Source of the DNA: Ilex aquifolium
Taxonomy: Eukaryota; Streptophyta; Magnoliopsida; Aquifoliales; Aquifoliaceae
Length of the DNA stretch: 64,000 bases
Reading direction: 5' to 3'
Assembly (NCBI GenBank): GCA_951799425.1
Contig: OX637407.1
Span: forward strand, 26,781,691-26,845,690
Position 1 is the stretch's first letter. Each line of letters opens with the position of its first letter. The notes below the pieces were generated by a model, which had not been told where the DNA came from, did no database searches, and saw only the letters and a program-made list of their open reading frames with translations. The position numbers were made by a program, and so were the translations under genes. This document shows, in pieces, positions 23,884-35,325 of this stretch.

Positions 23884-24014
23884 TAGGGGTAACTCGTGTC
23901 TGAAGGTACAGTGTAATATGAATGATTTTGAGAGGGATGTTGGTGACCGCTGAATGAGTCTATTTGTAACCGTCAGATGGACTTATATAAGTCTATCATA
24001 TTTTATATTATAGA
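23884..24014 (-). mobile_element. Very short Helitron relic (~131 bp)
   Basis: On the minus strand it begins A^TCTATAATATAAAATATG (24014), nearly identical to the Helitron start at 1789. It ends with a degraded hairpin (CTGTACCTTCAGACACGAG) that corresponds to the perfect one of the 4562-5122 element. The expected CTAG is eroded. Confidence 0.6.
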
Positions 24015-24624
24015 TTGGTCATTAATTGTGAAAATAAAATAAAATAATAAAATAAAAAATTGTTACACACGTCAAGATTTCATTGAAAAAAAAAAGAAAG
24101 AAAGTGGGACAACAGCGAAAGACGTAAAGTAAAAAGACAGAAAGGCCCCGCAATTCGCGGTGGGTGAAATTTAAAGTAAAAGCAATGTGGGAGATACGGA
24201 CCGGCATGTCGTTAGGACTTAGGAGGAGCTTGCCGACTAACTATATATATTCCTCAATGCTTAGCAAAATCCAATTCTCTGTTATTTATTGTTTTAGAGA
24301 GAGACAAATAAAGGAAGGACATAACAAAGTTTTTTTTTTTTTTTTTTTGTGTCTGGTCTCTAAGCTCTCCCTCTTGTAATTCTCTCCATAAAAGCCTGTT
24401 CATGAATCAATCCTCCCAAAAGGCCCAACCTAGATCACATAGAACAAGAACGCGAGAATAGAAAATTTCAAAAAAAGAGTTGAGAATGTTTTGGAGAATT
24501 TTCTTGATTGATCTTAAATTTTCACACTTTTTTTTGGCTCCATCACTAAGAGTATTAATGGAATATAGCATTTCAAGTTTGGATATACTTTTTTTTCTTT
24601 TTTTGTTCAATAGATAGGAGTATT

Positions 24625-24830
24625 CAGGCAATTTAAACGCACCTCGATTAATTCTTTCTCTGGTCCGGTCAAAGACGGGTTATCCACGCCAGAACTAGCA
24701 TATTCATGAGGGATAAGTCTATCATAGTCTGATTTTAAGAGATTGTCAAGATTCGAATTCAGAACGTCTGAATTTACAACTCATTTCTATTATCACTTGA
24801 CCTATCCGTTAGAGTTAAGTTTGAATATGC
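24625..24830 (+). repeat. Au-SINE-like dispersed repeat
   Basis: Contains TTTAAACGCACCTCGATTAA, then GGTCCGGTCAAAG and GATTGTCAAGATTCGAATTC. It is the best match to the consensus of this family in the window. Confidence 0.55.
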
Positions 24831-26382
24831 TTCAACTTTACTCAAGTTTGAATTTTTGCTTAACTTTGAGTTCGAGATCTAATTCAAGCTTAAGTTTGGG
24901 TAAATCCAAAATATGCACACCCAATGGGACTTATATCCACAATCTTCCATATGGAAATCTGACAATTTATCCATTAACCTAAAAATAATATTTTCTTAAA
25001 TTTCACCACGCATAATATTTATATTTGAGTATAAGCGTATTGAGTTCAAGACTACGAAAATCTAATAGTATTTGACTTATTTTCTCATACAAACGAGTTG
25101 AACGAGTCAAATTTGAGTTGAACTCGAACGATTAGATTTATCTACCAGCCCATCAATTAATTAAGCATATACAAAGAATAATCTATAGAACAAAACAAGT
25201 ATAGAGGAGGCCAAAAGATAAGTAAAACAAAAGTCATGAAAATCTAGCTTTTTTACCAAGGCAATATCGTGGACCATCTACCATTGTGTAGACTAGGTGG
25301 TGCTTTCTCGCAAAGAATTTCTTGTTTTTCCCACAAAAGTTAACTAAAAACAAAACCCAGTCACCCACAAATTAATAGGCAAACATCCACAAATTAATTA
25401 ATTCTGACGTGAATGACTTGTATTTGACTGGACTGAAAAAAAAATTAATTGAAATGTGTGTAATCTGACTTGAACACCCCTGACCATTAAAAAAAAAAAA
25501 AAAAAGATAGACACGGCAATAGGGCGGCTACAAGGGGCTTTTTTTTTTTCCTACAAGTTCCAAATTCTAAAGATATTTGATTCCGTAGAGATAGGTCTAT
25601 TAATGGATCCAAGTTTTATTTAAATTTGAATCTAAATAGTTAGATATGGATTGTCATTTTTTAACGATAATTCAAATCTAAATCCATCATATTGTATTTC
25701 ACTAATTCTGGTTTGGATACTCAAATATTCGATCAGATTATGATCTGATCCAAACATATACATGTGTGTATATATAAAATATGTAATAAAATCAAGTAAC
25801 TAATATGAAATCAGATATAATTTGCTAACATTCAAACTCATTAAGTTTTCCTGATAGGATCATATTTTTATTATTAGTTTGGATTGTTGATTGCTTAATT
25901 GAATTAGACTCGAATTGGTTGAAATACGACTGAAGATCCTCTGCTATTAAAAAATCATAACAACAGACATGTTGATCAAAACAACGTCGTTTTGCACCAA
26001 AATGACTATGTTTTGATCAACAACAAAGGAACCGAACCCCTAAAATACAATTCAATTCTCATCCGTTGAATACATTCAATTAAAGGAGAGGAGTTTGGCC
26101 TCCACATATAAAATATTTATAATACCCCTAATCTCTTCTTATCTTAACTGCTCATAATTATTCATAATTACATATAGTTCCTCATAATATATATCTTATA
26201 ATACTTATATCGCTATCACTCTACCCTAATTTCACTCTAAAATTAAACACACGGATCACCGTTTTGAGTACGACTAATAATAATAAATTTTTCACAAGAT
26301 AGAACATAAAAGTCAATTAATGATCAAGGAATTACAAAAAAAAAAGAGAGAGATGATGTTCATCAAGTCCTCAGTTACATCT
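24831..26382. other. Intergenic, no gene seen; RNase 3' flank at right
   Basis: AT-rich spacer. Several poly-A and poly-T runs occur near 25435-25550. About 26200-26382 is the likely 3'UTR and downstream flank of the RNase T2 gene. Confidence 0.4.
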
Positions 26383-29098
26383 TTAGAAGACAGGGAATTC
26401 AATACTTGAAGCACACCTTCCATGGGGTAGCACCGGACACTCGATTAGGTTCGACCCGGAAGTATCCACACACTGGTAAATCTGATACAGTTGGGTGTCA
26501 CCCGACGGGTCGACGTTGCACTCTATCCATGGACTATACCCGGTGGCTCCTTTGACTGCATCTTTGATGCTTTCCATGCTGTAAAATCGCCCGTTTGGCT
26601 GAATTCCTGTGACACAAAGTTTTAGCAACAAAAAATTGTCACACAGCTAAAAGATTATTAAACGGGTTGAAAACGGATTAAATTTGTTTTTCACTTAACC
26701 TATTTTGAACCAATCCATAACTAAACTAATCCGTCCATTTGCTACCTCTACTTTTAAGTAATCACAACCACCATTAAGAGTGTCAATTGAGTCGTGTTAT
26801 GTCATTTTATAGTGTTCAATATTTTGTGTCATTTCCAAACTGTGAAACCGAAAAGGTTGAAAAAGTATAATTCTTTTTCTCTTTCAACCAAATTCACTAA
26901 ATATGTCTTTCATAAATTTAAATCTGGTCAATCGATACATTAATAAAAGTTAAATAAAAACCTATTAAACAGATTATTCGTGTCTAACACAGTATTTATT
27001 TGTTATGACTAATAGGATCACTTTCACATATGTAATCGTATCGGGAGTCCGTGTCATGCAATTGTTAAAATTTGTTAACTCGGCTCGAGGCTAGCTATCT
27101 TAATTTTACACATTAACCAATCTGACATGATACGAATTTGATTGAAGATGAGCTAACCCGACTTATTTATTGCTTGTTATAACTGATCGTATTATTTTTA
27201 AATTCGAATATTATGTCAAATTCGTGTCATGCTCGTGTTAATGTGTAAGATTGACACAGCTAACCTCAAGCCTTGTTAGCAAGTAGGAGTTTTTTTTTTT
27301 TTTGGGGGGGGGGGGGGGGTGTGGATAATACCTGCAGCTGTAAGGATGTGGAGGAGGTTGACTTGGTTCTTGAGGTTAAGAGCAGCTGCAAAGTATTTGT
27401 GCTGATCAAGTACAGACTCTGAGCAGGTTCCATGTTTGTTCCATTCGTGAGCCCAAAATTGCAAGCCACCGCTGCTGGGGCAGGCCATTGTTGGCCAATC
27501 TTTTTGCATTCTGCTTGTTAGGTCTGAAATCTGTGACATCCATGAATAGATTGAAAGCGTATCTTATTTCATATTGGAACTTATAATTAATCTAACGATC
27601 AGAGTGAATTAGGATCCCAAATTAGTTATTTATATTAAATTTCAATAACATTGTTTTATAGCGAATAACGAATATTATTGTCCTGGGCCACACTTGTAGA
27701 ACAAAGGTTTCCAATACTTAGCCCAAGTTTCAGAAAGCACCTTCTGGGATTTTGGTCTCCTAGCCTGCTACGAACTACACTATACTGGTAGCCGAACCCC
27801 AAGATTGGTAATGATGGTGTCATTTCCAATTATTCGTATGGTCGTATTTGAATCTTGCCGTGTTGACCTACTTTTGAATCGATTACAAAATCCAAGAGTC
27901 CCAATGCAAGGTGGCACAAATGTATAATAAAAGGGTGGGGGGCTATTCCCACCCCTAAAATATCCACCCCACCCTATTTATTATTTCCATCCAATTCTAT
28001 ATCTATTCTAGTGATTAGAAAATCTTAAATCTACAACCACCACCTACGCCATCAAACCCACCCAGCCCCCAAATCTCCGCCACCACACATCCACCATTGT
28101 CACCACCCAATTGACGATAACGTGGCAGTGAAACAAATCTTGGATGATGTTGATTAGCAAATAGCGAAGACTTTAAGCAAAATATAGTGAATGAACTGTA
28201 AGAGTTGGAGCTTTGTATTGCGGCCATGCGGTCGAAAACAGGGAGAATTGAGGTTGCGAAGGATTTGTTGAAAACTATAATTGATTCAGTTAATACTAAA
28301 TTATTATTTCAATTTTCATCTGCTGGTTTAAACAATCGTGATTTTAGATTCTCTTACAAAAATTGAGGACAAAATTTAAGGCTAGGGAGTTAGGGTTTCT
28401 AATGGAGGGTGGGATGGGATTAGAAAACAAATGCTTAATCATATATGCTGGAATGAACAAATAAGAAAATAAATTTAAGTGGGGGTGTAAGTAGAAATGA
28501 GGTGGGAATAGCCCCACCCATAATAAAATTTGTGTCTTGTTGAATTTTTAATGTATATAAAGCGTGTACAATCAAAACTTGTTTCAATTGATTTTCTAAG
28601 TGAGTCTTAAGGATCAATCAGGTTATGACTCAAAATCTGTCAAAACTAAACTCATTCTTGATAATTTCGTATCAGCTTAACAAGTCGAATTAAACTTTGT
28701 CAAACCTACTTTCACAGCAACCAACAAAAGGGTATGGCACTGTTACCTTGGAGGGATTGAAAGGGCTACCAGGATCACAATTGGAGGGGTATGAGCCATC
28801 CTTGTAATTAGGCCAGAGGCCATGAATGCCAAAATCTGATGCAGGTTTGCCTGTCTTAGGGTAGCAACAACCTTGCTTTGAGTTACAGTATGATCCTGGC
28901 CACTGCATCAAATGATATCACAACAACTCCAAATATAAATTTTTGAAAACCAATAAAATCTGTCTCCATGAACAGCCTAATTTTCTCACTAACCTGTTGA
29001 ACAAAGTAGAAGAAATCAAATTCCTGTGAAACACAAAGAACAGCCAGACATTGTACTGTCAAGAGCTTCATGATCAAGATTGAAATGCTGGGCTTCAT
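26383..29098 (-). CDS. S-like ribonuclease T2 (RNS family)
   Basis: Four exons: 29098-28994, 28902-28747, 27530-27332, 26606-26383. They give 227 aa, the usual length, and all introns are GT-AG. Residues 1-24 form a signal peptide (hydrophobic ILIMKLLTVQCLAVLCVS), so the enzyme is secreted or vacuolar. Active-site segments are present: FGIHGLWPNY (catalytic His62) and FWAHEWNKHGTC (His115, Glu116, Lys119, His120), with Cys residues in the positions expected of T2 disulfides. It cleaves single-stranded RNA through a 2',3'-cyclic phosphate. The four-exon structure fits S-like RNases. The Arabidopsis gene in the equivalent place is RNS3 (At1g26820), but the RNS1/RNase LE group cannot be excluded. 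Intron 2 carries a Mutator-like element; intron 3 has a C16A14 tract beside its donor. Confidence 0.93.
27290..27319. repeat. T14-G16 homopolymer pair next to a splice donor
   Basis: Fourteen T (27290-27303) followed by sixteen G (27304-27319). On the RNase transcript this reads C16A14 beginning 12 nt after the exon 3 donor (27331). Exact lengths may be unreliable because homopolymers are prone to sequencing error. Confidence 0.8.
27933..28519. mobile_element. Non-autonomous Mutator-like element in RNase intron 2
   Basis: Ends GGGTGGGGGGCTATTCCCACC and inverted GGTGGGAATAGCCCCACCC (a 2-bp gap between them) are flanked by a perfect 9-bp target duplication ATAATAAAA (27924-27932 and 28520-28528). 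The interior (28015-28227, minus strand) has a 70-codon open frame beginning MAAIQSSNSYSSFTIFCLKS, Ser-rich and poor in acidic residues like a plastid transit peptide. This could be a captured gene fragment (Pack-MULE); the donor gene is not recognised. Confidence 0.88.
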
Positions 29099-29178
29099 CT
29101 CTCTCTCTCTCTCTCTCAGTGTGTGTGTGTGTGTTTTCTGAGGGTGATACAGGTGATATGAAATGATGATCATAGCTG

Positions 29179-29186
29179 TATATATA
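29179..29186 (-). promoter_or_regulatory. Putative RNase TATA box
   Basis: TATATATA on the minus strand, 81-88 bp before the ATG. It would give a ~50-nt leader consisting largely of (AC)n and (GA)n directly before ATG. Confidence 0.55.
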
Positions 29187-29344
29187 GGCAAAAAATGGAA
29201 AGCTATTAAACAGAATAAATGATAGTACTGCACAACGTTAGCAATTTGATCATTGAATCTCTTACTTGTTTCGCGTGTGTAACGGAAGATCACGATTTTT
29301 ACGTTTGGGTTTGTCTTATTGTCTTCTTTTTTATTTTTGGTTCA

Positions 29345-29505
29345 ATGGTCAAGGACTTAGGGGTGTCCGGACTAGTTTAAGTGCACCTATACTAATCACC
29401 TCCCTAGTTCGGCAAAGGCAGACCATCCTCGATTAATCTCTCGTGGCCTGACTTTAAGAAATTATCAAAATTCAAATTTAGGATGTTTAAACTACCCTTT
29501 GGGGT
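29345..29505 (+). repeat. Au-SINE-like dispersed repeat
   Basis: Contains GGTCAAGGACTTAGGGGTGT, CCGGACTAGTTTAAGTGCACC and CTCGTGGCCTGA, the most complete match to the Au-SINE-type wording. Confidence 0.6.
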
Positions 29506-29781
29506 TTATTGTCTTCTTTTTTCGAATGGAATACACTGCTGTGTTGTCATAATTTGTTCCAATTTCTGTTGGAGCATGACTGAGTTGGGACCGAGTTCTC
29601 TACATTATGATTTACAAGCATTAGAATTTGTTCTATATTTATAAAAATAAATAATGTGCCATGAAAGATGGTATCTCGGTGATCTTGAAGAAGAAGGGAA
29701 TATATCCATTCCATTATCAATTGATTTTAGATTGAATACCTTCAACAAATTACTAGCATATTTGGTCAGACTTTTCGATGG

Positions 29782-30569
29782 TTAGCAATGCACGACATGA
29801 GTTACACATAAATAAATTTAAATAATATTATTTTTATAAAAAATATAAATTATATAATAAATTATGTGTTAAATAATTAATTCATATTTTAATTATTATT
29901 AAATGTAATTATTAATTTATTCTATTAAGTTTTTAAGCAACTAATCTGTCATTTATTTAAGTATCTGTTAAACCCTTTTAAATTTTTGCACATTTAATTA
30001 TATTATAGAATTAATAAATTTTATTTTGTTAAATAGACTGATTAGATCACTCTTATAATATTATTATTTTATTGCATACCAAAAAATAAAATATAACATA
30101 TATTTTACTATAGATCATATAGATATAGAATACTGTATATAATTGTATTACTAATAAATGAGTTCAAAAGAATTTAAAAGTCCCTATAAAAGAGTCCAAA
30201 ATAAGTTGAAAGTTAAATATGTGTAAAAAATAAAAATATATAGGAGGATATAATTGACCTTATTATAATAATTATGAATAAAATAGGAAATCAAAAGTTT
30301 TTCGCAGATGCTGACATTTATAATTGAAAGTTAAATATGTGTAAATTATAAAAATATATAGAAAAATATAATTGACCTTATTATAATAATTAGGGATAAA
30401 ATAAGAAATCAAAAAATTTTCGCAGATGCTGACATTTGTAATTAAAAGTTAAATATGTGTAAATTATAAAAATATATAGGAGGATATAATTGACGTTATT
30501 ATAATAATTAGAAATAAAATAGAAAATCAAAAATTTTTCACAGATGCTGACATTTATAAGTAGTATAAA
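29782..30569 (-). mobile_element. Helitron with internal tandem units (788 bp)
   Basis: On the minus strand it begins A^TTTATACTACTTATAAATG (30569; TC eroded to TT) and ends GTCGTGCATTGCTAA (29782; CTAG eroded to CTAA). It is colinear with the inner Helitron at 10999-11607. Unlike that copy, its 5' half contains three tandem units of about 118 bp, each with GCAGATGCTGACATTTATAA, lying between about 30205 and 30560. Confidence 0.8.
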
Positions 30570-33500
30570 TAATTACAAGTTTTTGGAGTTAGAGTTACAT
30601 TCTCGTGTTGGTGTCTTATAACGATTACTGTGAAATAAATTACTCAAAGGATTGACTTGAATTTAAGACGTTTGCTTTTTCACAAAGGTAGTAAGGAATC
30701 ACATCTATCCTTGAGGATTTTAGTCCATGAACGACTGTTTGCATTAATCGGGATGAGATCCTCTCCTTTTCAGTTTTCTTCTACTTTACTTAATGACGGA
30801 TCAACTATAAGTAGATTAATTCATCGCCTCATGCATTGTGGATGATCTATCATTGAATGAAACTGAAGAAACCGGAATAGAGGAGATTTGAATCTCTTAT
30901 TAGTCCATTGTCATAGCTTCAACCCACATTAAAGGGACCAAAATTAGACAATGATCTTTGTACTTATTTATTGATTTGCTTACTAAGTTTAGATAGAACT
31001 GATTGAAGAAAAATGATTCTTTACTGGTTTATAGGGAGACCTTATGAAGTTTCAATGAAAGATTGCTCGTGATTCTTTCTCATATTTTCTCTATAGAGCT
31101 ATAAGTAGGAAGACTACATTTTTGGTATATTCCGCAAAAAAAAAAAAAAAAATTTCAATTTGGTTTTTGAATGACTTATATACTATCTTTATACAAATCC
31201 ATATAATGTTATGACAGTGATTAATGGAAGCTTTTCTGTAAGAGACTTGCCTCGAAGAATTTTTTTGTTTTCTATTTTGGTATGAAACGACATATGATTA
31301 AGCACTCTTGTTAGAAGATTGTCATAAGACAGAAGCAGCAGCCATAACCCTGTCTTTTGGCCCGTAACTCTACTCAATACACACACCATGCATGTGTATA
31401 TACGAACAACTCATACAGTTCTCATACGTGCACAGTTGACAAAGATCATGTTAAAAATAACTTGACCATTAAAAATAGTAACTTTCGGCACGGCATAATT
31501 TTTTTTTTTAGAATTGTAGTACTATCCAATATTGGGACTCATATAAAGTTCCTAAAGAAAGTCTATAGATGTTGTCAAATGCTCGTGTACTAAAGATGTG
31601 GTTCTAAACCACACTTTTACGATAAAAACAGTGGTTTCAAACTACGTTTTTATTTCCAAAGCTTGTGAAGCTTTCAGACTCAGATAAGGTTGACAGCCCA
31701 CTACTGTTCTTTTCTCTTATTTATCACCCTACCCCAGAAGTTTATGACCAGCACTTTTGGCAAACATGATACAATTGATATTAAAAGTCTAGGCCCACCA
31801 TTTTGGTTGATCTATCTGTTCATTACACTGTGTAATCTTCACAATATCATCAAAAGATAAATGAAGTCATTTGTTTACCTCCTCCGAAGCTTTTATGTTA
31901 AGCACGAGATCAAAAACAATGATTAAAAGAAAATCAAAAATATAGAACACACAACATTACGTAATTCTGTTCAAAAGTCTATGTACACGGTCGAAATGCA
32001 ATGACTAAAGTCGACTAATAATAATGAAGATCACAAGCAATTTTCTAAAACAAAAGGAAGAGAACGTATATCCTCTAATTTTTTCCAAAAGCATTAGTTT
32101 CCGAATTCAACTAGCCCTTCACTCCATGAACTAATAATGCTCAGGAACATTTTCAATTAAGATCAAAGGAATTTCATGTCAGATCTGGTACGTATAGGAG
32201 CAGATCGTAACACAAAACTTGCATAAAATTTATTTGCCTATGCTTGAAGATGTGGAAAAGCATCAAGACTTTACACCTTTATATGCCATATGTAATATCA
32301 AAAAACAAGGATTTAATGGTCTTCATGTTAATGTTTTAGCCGTGGTCACCTCTTATCATGTGCCTGTATCATGCAGCTTAATTAATTAGTCTTGAGAAAT
32401 AAGATCAGACTAAAGTTACCAATACTCAATGAAGTTAAGAAACCACCAGTTTGGCAGTGTCATGTGATCAGTACATACACTATGATGCAAATGCTTCGCT
32501 ACGAACAGACAAACAAGGTGAAACATACATACTAATTAAGAAAATGTGATTGAGTTGTTGCCCCTATTGGCGAGGAAGATGAGTACATTCTCGTCACTGT
32601 ACTAACAAACACGTAATTCTCTCAAAGTGCGTACATTGTTTTACCGTGGATAATTGCAAAACTAAGAATAACCCCAAGATTGAGTTGGAGACCTAACAAT
32701 TCCTTTCTAGGAAACAAACTTGCAATAGAAGATTTCAGAGGAATATTGAGTCCTGTATAAAGAATGGCTCCACTTGCATTACAAGAACTCCATTTGGAAA
32801 GAGTTATTGATGGAATCAGCAGCAAAACAGCTATCAAGAGTAATGTATACCCTAGCAGAGATGACAAATATGTATTGGGCCATTAAGAGCAAAGCAAAGA
32901 CAGCTGATACCATAGTACTAAATGTTCAAAAGGACTACATTTTTCGGAGAGTCATGATGATATATCAAGAAAAGGGACCTTTCAATCAATGGTCAGATTT
33001 AAAAGTTGGTAGCACATGTGTGGTAGGGACCACCTTACGCTAGCTGTAGCCACCTTATACTAGAAAGATGAGGAATGATTCTGCTGGAACTCAGTGAATG
33101 CATATAAATTTTAGGCAGTGACCAGTTTTTAGGGCTCACAAAGTCACCACCTGAGAACCACCTGAAAGGCTGAAAACTGAAAAAACTGTGGGTCCCCTAT
33201 CCTTGAATATGGGTTTAGTTTAGACCCTTTTCTAATTTGATGGAACCTTAATCACAGATACCATGATGTACATGGATCGATAAGAGTGATATGACTTAAT
33301 CAGAGAATCAAAATAGGAAATGTTCTCTAACCTGCAATGGCAGAACCACAAAGGAAGGAGAGAGAGAGAGGTTGTCATTATGAGTTTGTTAAACCTATCA
33401 AACCAAGTTAGCAAGGAACCTAAACAATGCAAGCTTGCATGCAAATTAGTCTCTTTCTTGAACGAAAAGCATGTATGAGAGGTAGGCCATGAGAAGATTA

Positions 33501-33737
33501 ACAAACATTAACAAGAAATAGTCAGTCACACCTAAAGAGATCTTAGCAAATACCAAATATCAGAAAAATATACCATTTTTCATTTTTGTTTCTCAAACCC
33601 TAAAAATCCTCACTGCACTCAATCAAATTGGAATCAAGCAATCAAACCAGAACCTAATGTTGCAAATGCATATATATATATGTATATATATGTATATGAT
33701 TAGCTAATACAAATCAAAGCATCAAAACCATACACTT
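30570..33737. other. Intergenic, no recognised gene
   Basis: About 31575-31660 has paired motifs around GTGGTT-CTAAACCAC that loosely recall the interior of the first Mutator-like element. 32774-33043 is an 89-codon open frame without recognisable motifs. 33663-33699 is a TATA-type microsatellite. The last few hundred bases are the TCP gene 3' flank. Confidence 0.35.
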
Positions 33738-34895
33738 TTATGATTGATCATCTCCTCCACGCGGATTAGACCCACTTGCCTCATGAGACTCAGAAGCCCC
33801 AGAACCCGAAATCTGCCTAAAGGAATTAAGTGCAGCAAGCATCCCCAATTGCCCATCCATCACTGCACCACCACCACCACCACCACCACTGCCACCGCCG
33901 CCAGTCCCCAAACCCAACTGCTGCCCAGGAAAAAGAGCCATCGGGGTAGCAAAATTCATAAACTGTAACCCGGAGGAGGAACTAGACATTGAACCTCCCC
34001 TATACATATTGTTACTAGGAAATGTCCACATGGGGTCACCACTTATAACTTGGCTACTAGGATTTGTCACCATAAACAAAGTTGTCGCCGGAATCTGACC
34101 ATGACTCGCCGGCACTGACCCGGTGCTCGATTGTAACATATAACCCCCCATATGGCTTTGCAATGACATATCTTCCTCCGGTCGCCGGCTCCGCCCTATA
34201 CTCAGCTCACCCTCAACCGCATCTAGGGATGTGTCACGTAGCTCTTCCTTAGCTTGTATTATTCCATTCATATTCATATTACTAACCGGAAAATTCATGA
34301 TTGTAGTTGAATTCTCCGATGATAATCCAGATAAAATCCGCCGCTGTGACTCTTCAATACTTCTTTCCCATTCACTCCTAATCCTCAACTGTGAAGTCCC
34401 AAAGTTGGGACTAAAATAACTATTCCTCAAATGTGATGGTGCTGACATAGTTGAGCCTGAGCTTCGTAGCGATATATTAAGTGATGTAAAATTTGCCGGG
34501 ATGGTCCCGGTACCGGTGGCGGCGATCACGGCTGGCTCGGCCTGTTGAAGCAGCCACTCAATGGTTTCGCCGTCGGACTTGTGGCCGAGCTCTCTAGTTA
34601 GCTGAAAAACCCTAGCAGCACACGCCGCCGGCATGCGGATCCGGCGACCACGGCCATCAACTTTGGTGTGCCTATCTTTTGCTGTGTTCCTCTTCGGTTG
34701 AACCTTCTTGGATGACTGATCAGTGGGGACTTGTGGGGTTGAATTTGATCGGTTTCCGCTTGTTTCGCCGGTACCAGAGATTACTAGGGTTGGATAACCA
34801 GAGGTTGAACAGGTTTCTTCTTCTCTTTTCTCTAGCAATTGCAATGGGAAATTTTGCCTGCGCATACCGCTACCATTTTCACCTTCCATGATCAT
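33738..34895 (-). CDS. Class I TCP transcription factor, TCP14/15-like
   Basis: Intronless, 385 aa from the ATG at 34895, or 383 aa from the second in-frame ATG at 34889. The TCP basic helix-loop-helix domain covers about residues 70-128 ([20 protein letters not shown], then [20 protein letters not shown] and [18 protein letters not shown]). It has the short basic region of class I proteins and the conserved class I Cys (C92) known to be redox-sensitive in TCP15. Long Ser- and Gly-rich low-complexity regions follow, including a Gly-rich run near residue 335. Class I TCPs bind GTGGGNCC sites in the nucleus and promote cell proliferation and hormone responses. Position beside MOG1 and CUL3 parallels Arabidopsis TCP15 (At1g69690). 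It could equally be ancestral to TCP14 and TCP15. Confidence 0.93.
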   Translation of the reverse strand: MIMEGENGSGMRRQNFPLQLLEKREEETCSTSGYPTLVISGTGETSGNRSNSTPQVPTDQSSKKVQPKRNTAKDRHTKVDGRGRRIRMPAACAARVFQLTRELGHKSDGETIEWLLQQAEPAVIAATGTGTIPANFTSLNISLRSSGSTMSAPSHLRNSYFSPNFGTSQLRIRSEWERSIEESQRRILSGLSSENSTTIMNFPVSNMNMNGIIQAKEELRDTSLDAVEGELSIGRSRRPEEDMSLQSHMGGYMLQSSTGSVPASHGQIPATTLFMVTNPSSQVISGDPMWTFPSNNMYRGGSMSSSSSGLQFMNFATPMALFPGQQLGLGTGGGGSGGGGGGGAVMDGQLGMLAALNSFRQISGSGASESHEASGSNPRGGDDQS

Positions 34896-35174
34896 ATAGT
34901 ATTATTTTTGTGGGTGCATATAAATCTAGCTTAGATGACCCAAAATTCAGTACCTTGTGGGACTCTTGCTGGTTTGCTTTCTCTAGACCCTAGAGAGAGA
35001 GTCAGAATGAGATAGAGAAAGTCAGAGAGAGAGAGACGAGGGCAAGCTTAAAGCAACAAACACAATGAATGGGCATTATATGGGGTGGGATATGGGATGC
35101 AATCTTCTTTATGAAAAATTTTGCTTTCATATGGGTATAATAATAAAAATATTTTTTCAGCTGGGGTATAAGAG

Positions 35175-35325
35175 TAATTGTATTTTTTTTATATGCACAC
35201 CTAAACTAATCTTCTCTCCGATCCGATCTAACTCAAAAGCAGGCCATCAATGTCCAAAAAATTATTAAGATCTAAACTCAAAATGCCTGAATTTATATTA
35301 CTTCTCTATCCCACTGGAATTACCT
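35175..35325 (+). repeat. Au-SINE-like dispersed repeat
   Basis: Contains ATATGCACACCTAAACTAAT, GATCCGATC and ATTATTAAGATCTAAACTCA, a diverged copy of the 29345 family. Confidence 0.45.

Noticed and set aside
26760-27260. hAT-like element in RNase intron 3
   Set aside because: GTGTCAATT-type sequences occur inverted at both sides, but neither extended inverted ends nor an 8-bp duplication could be found.
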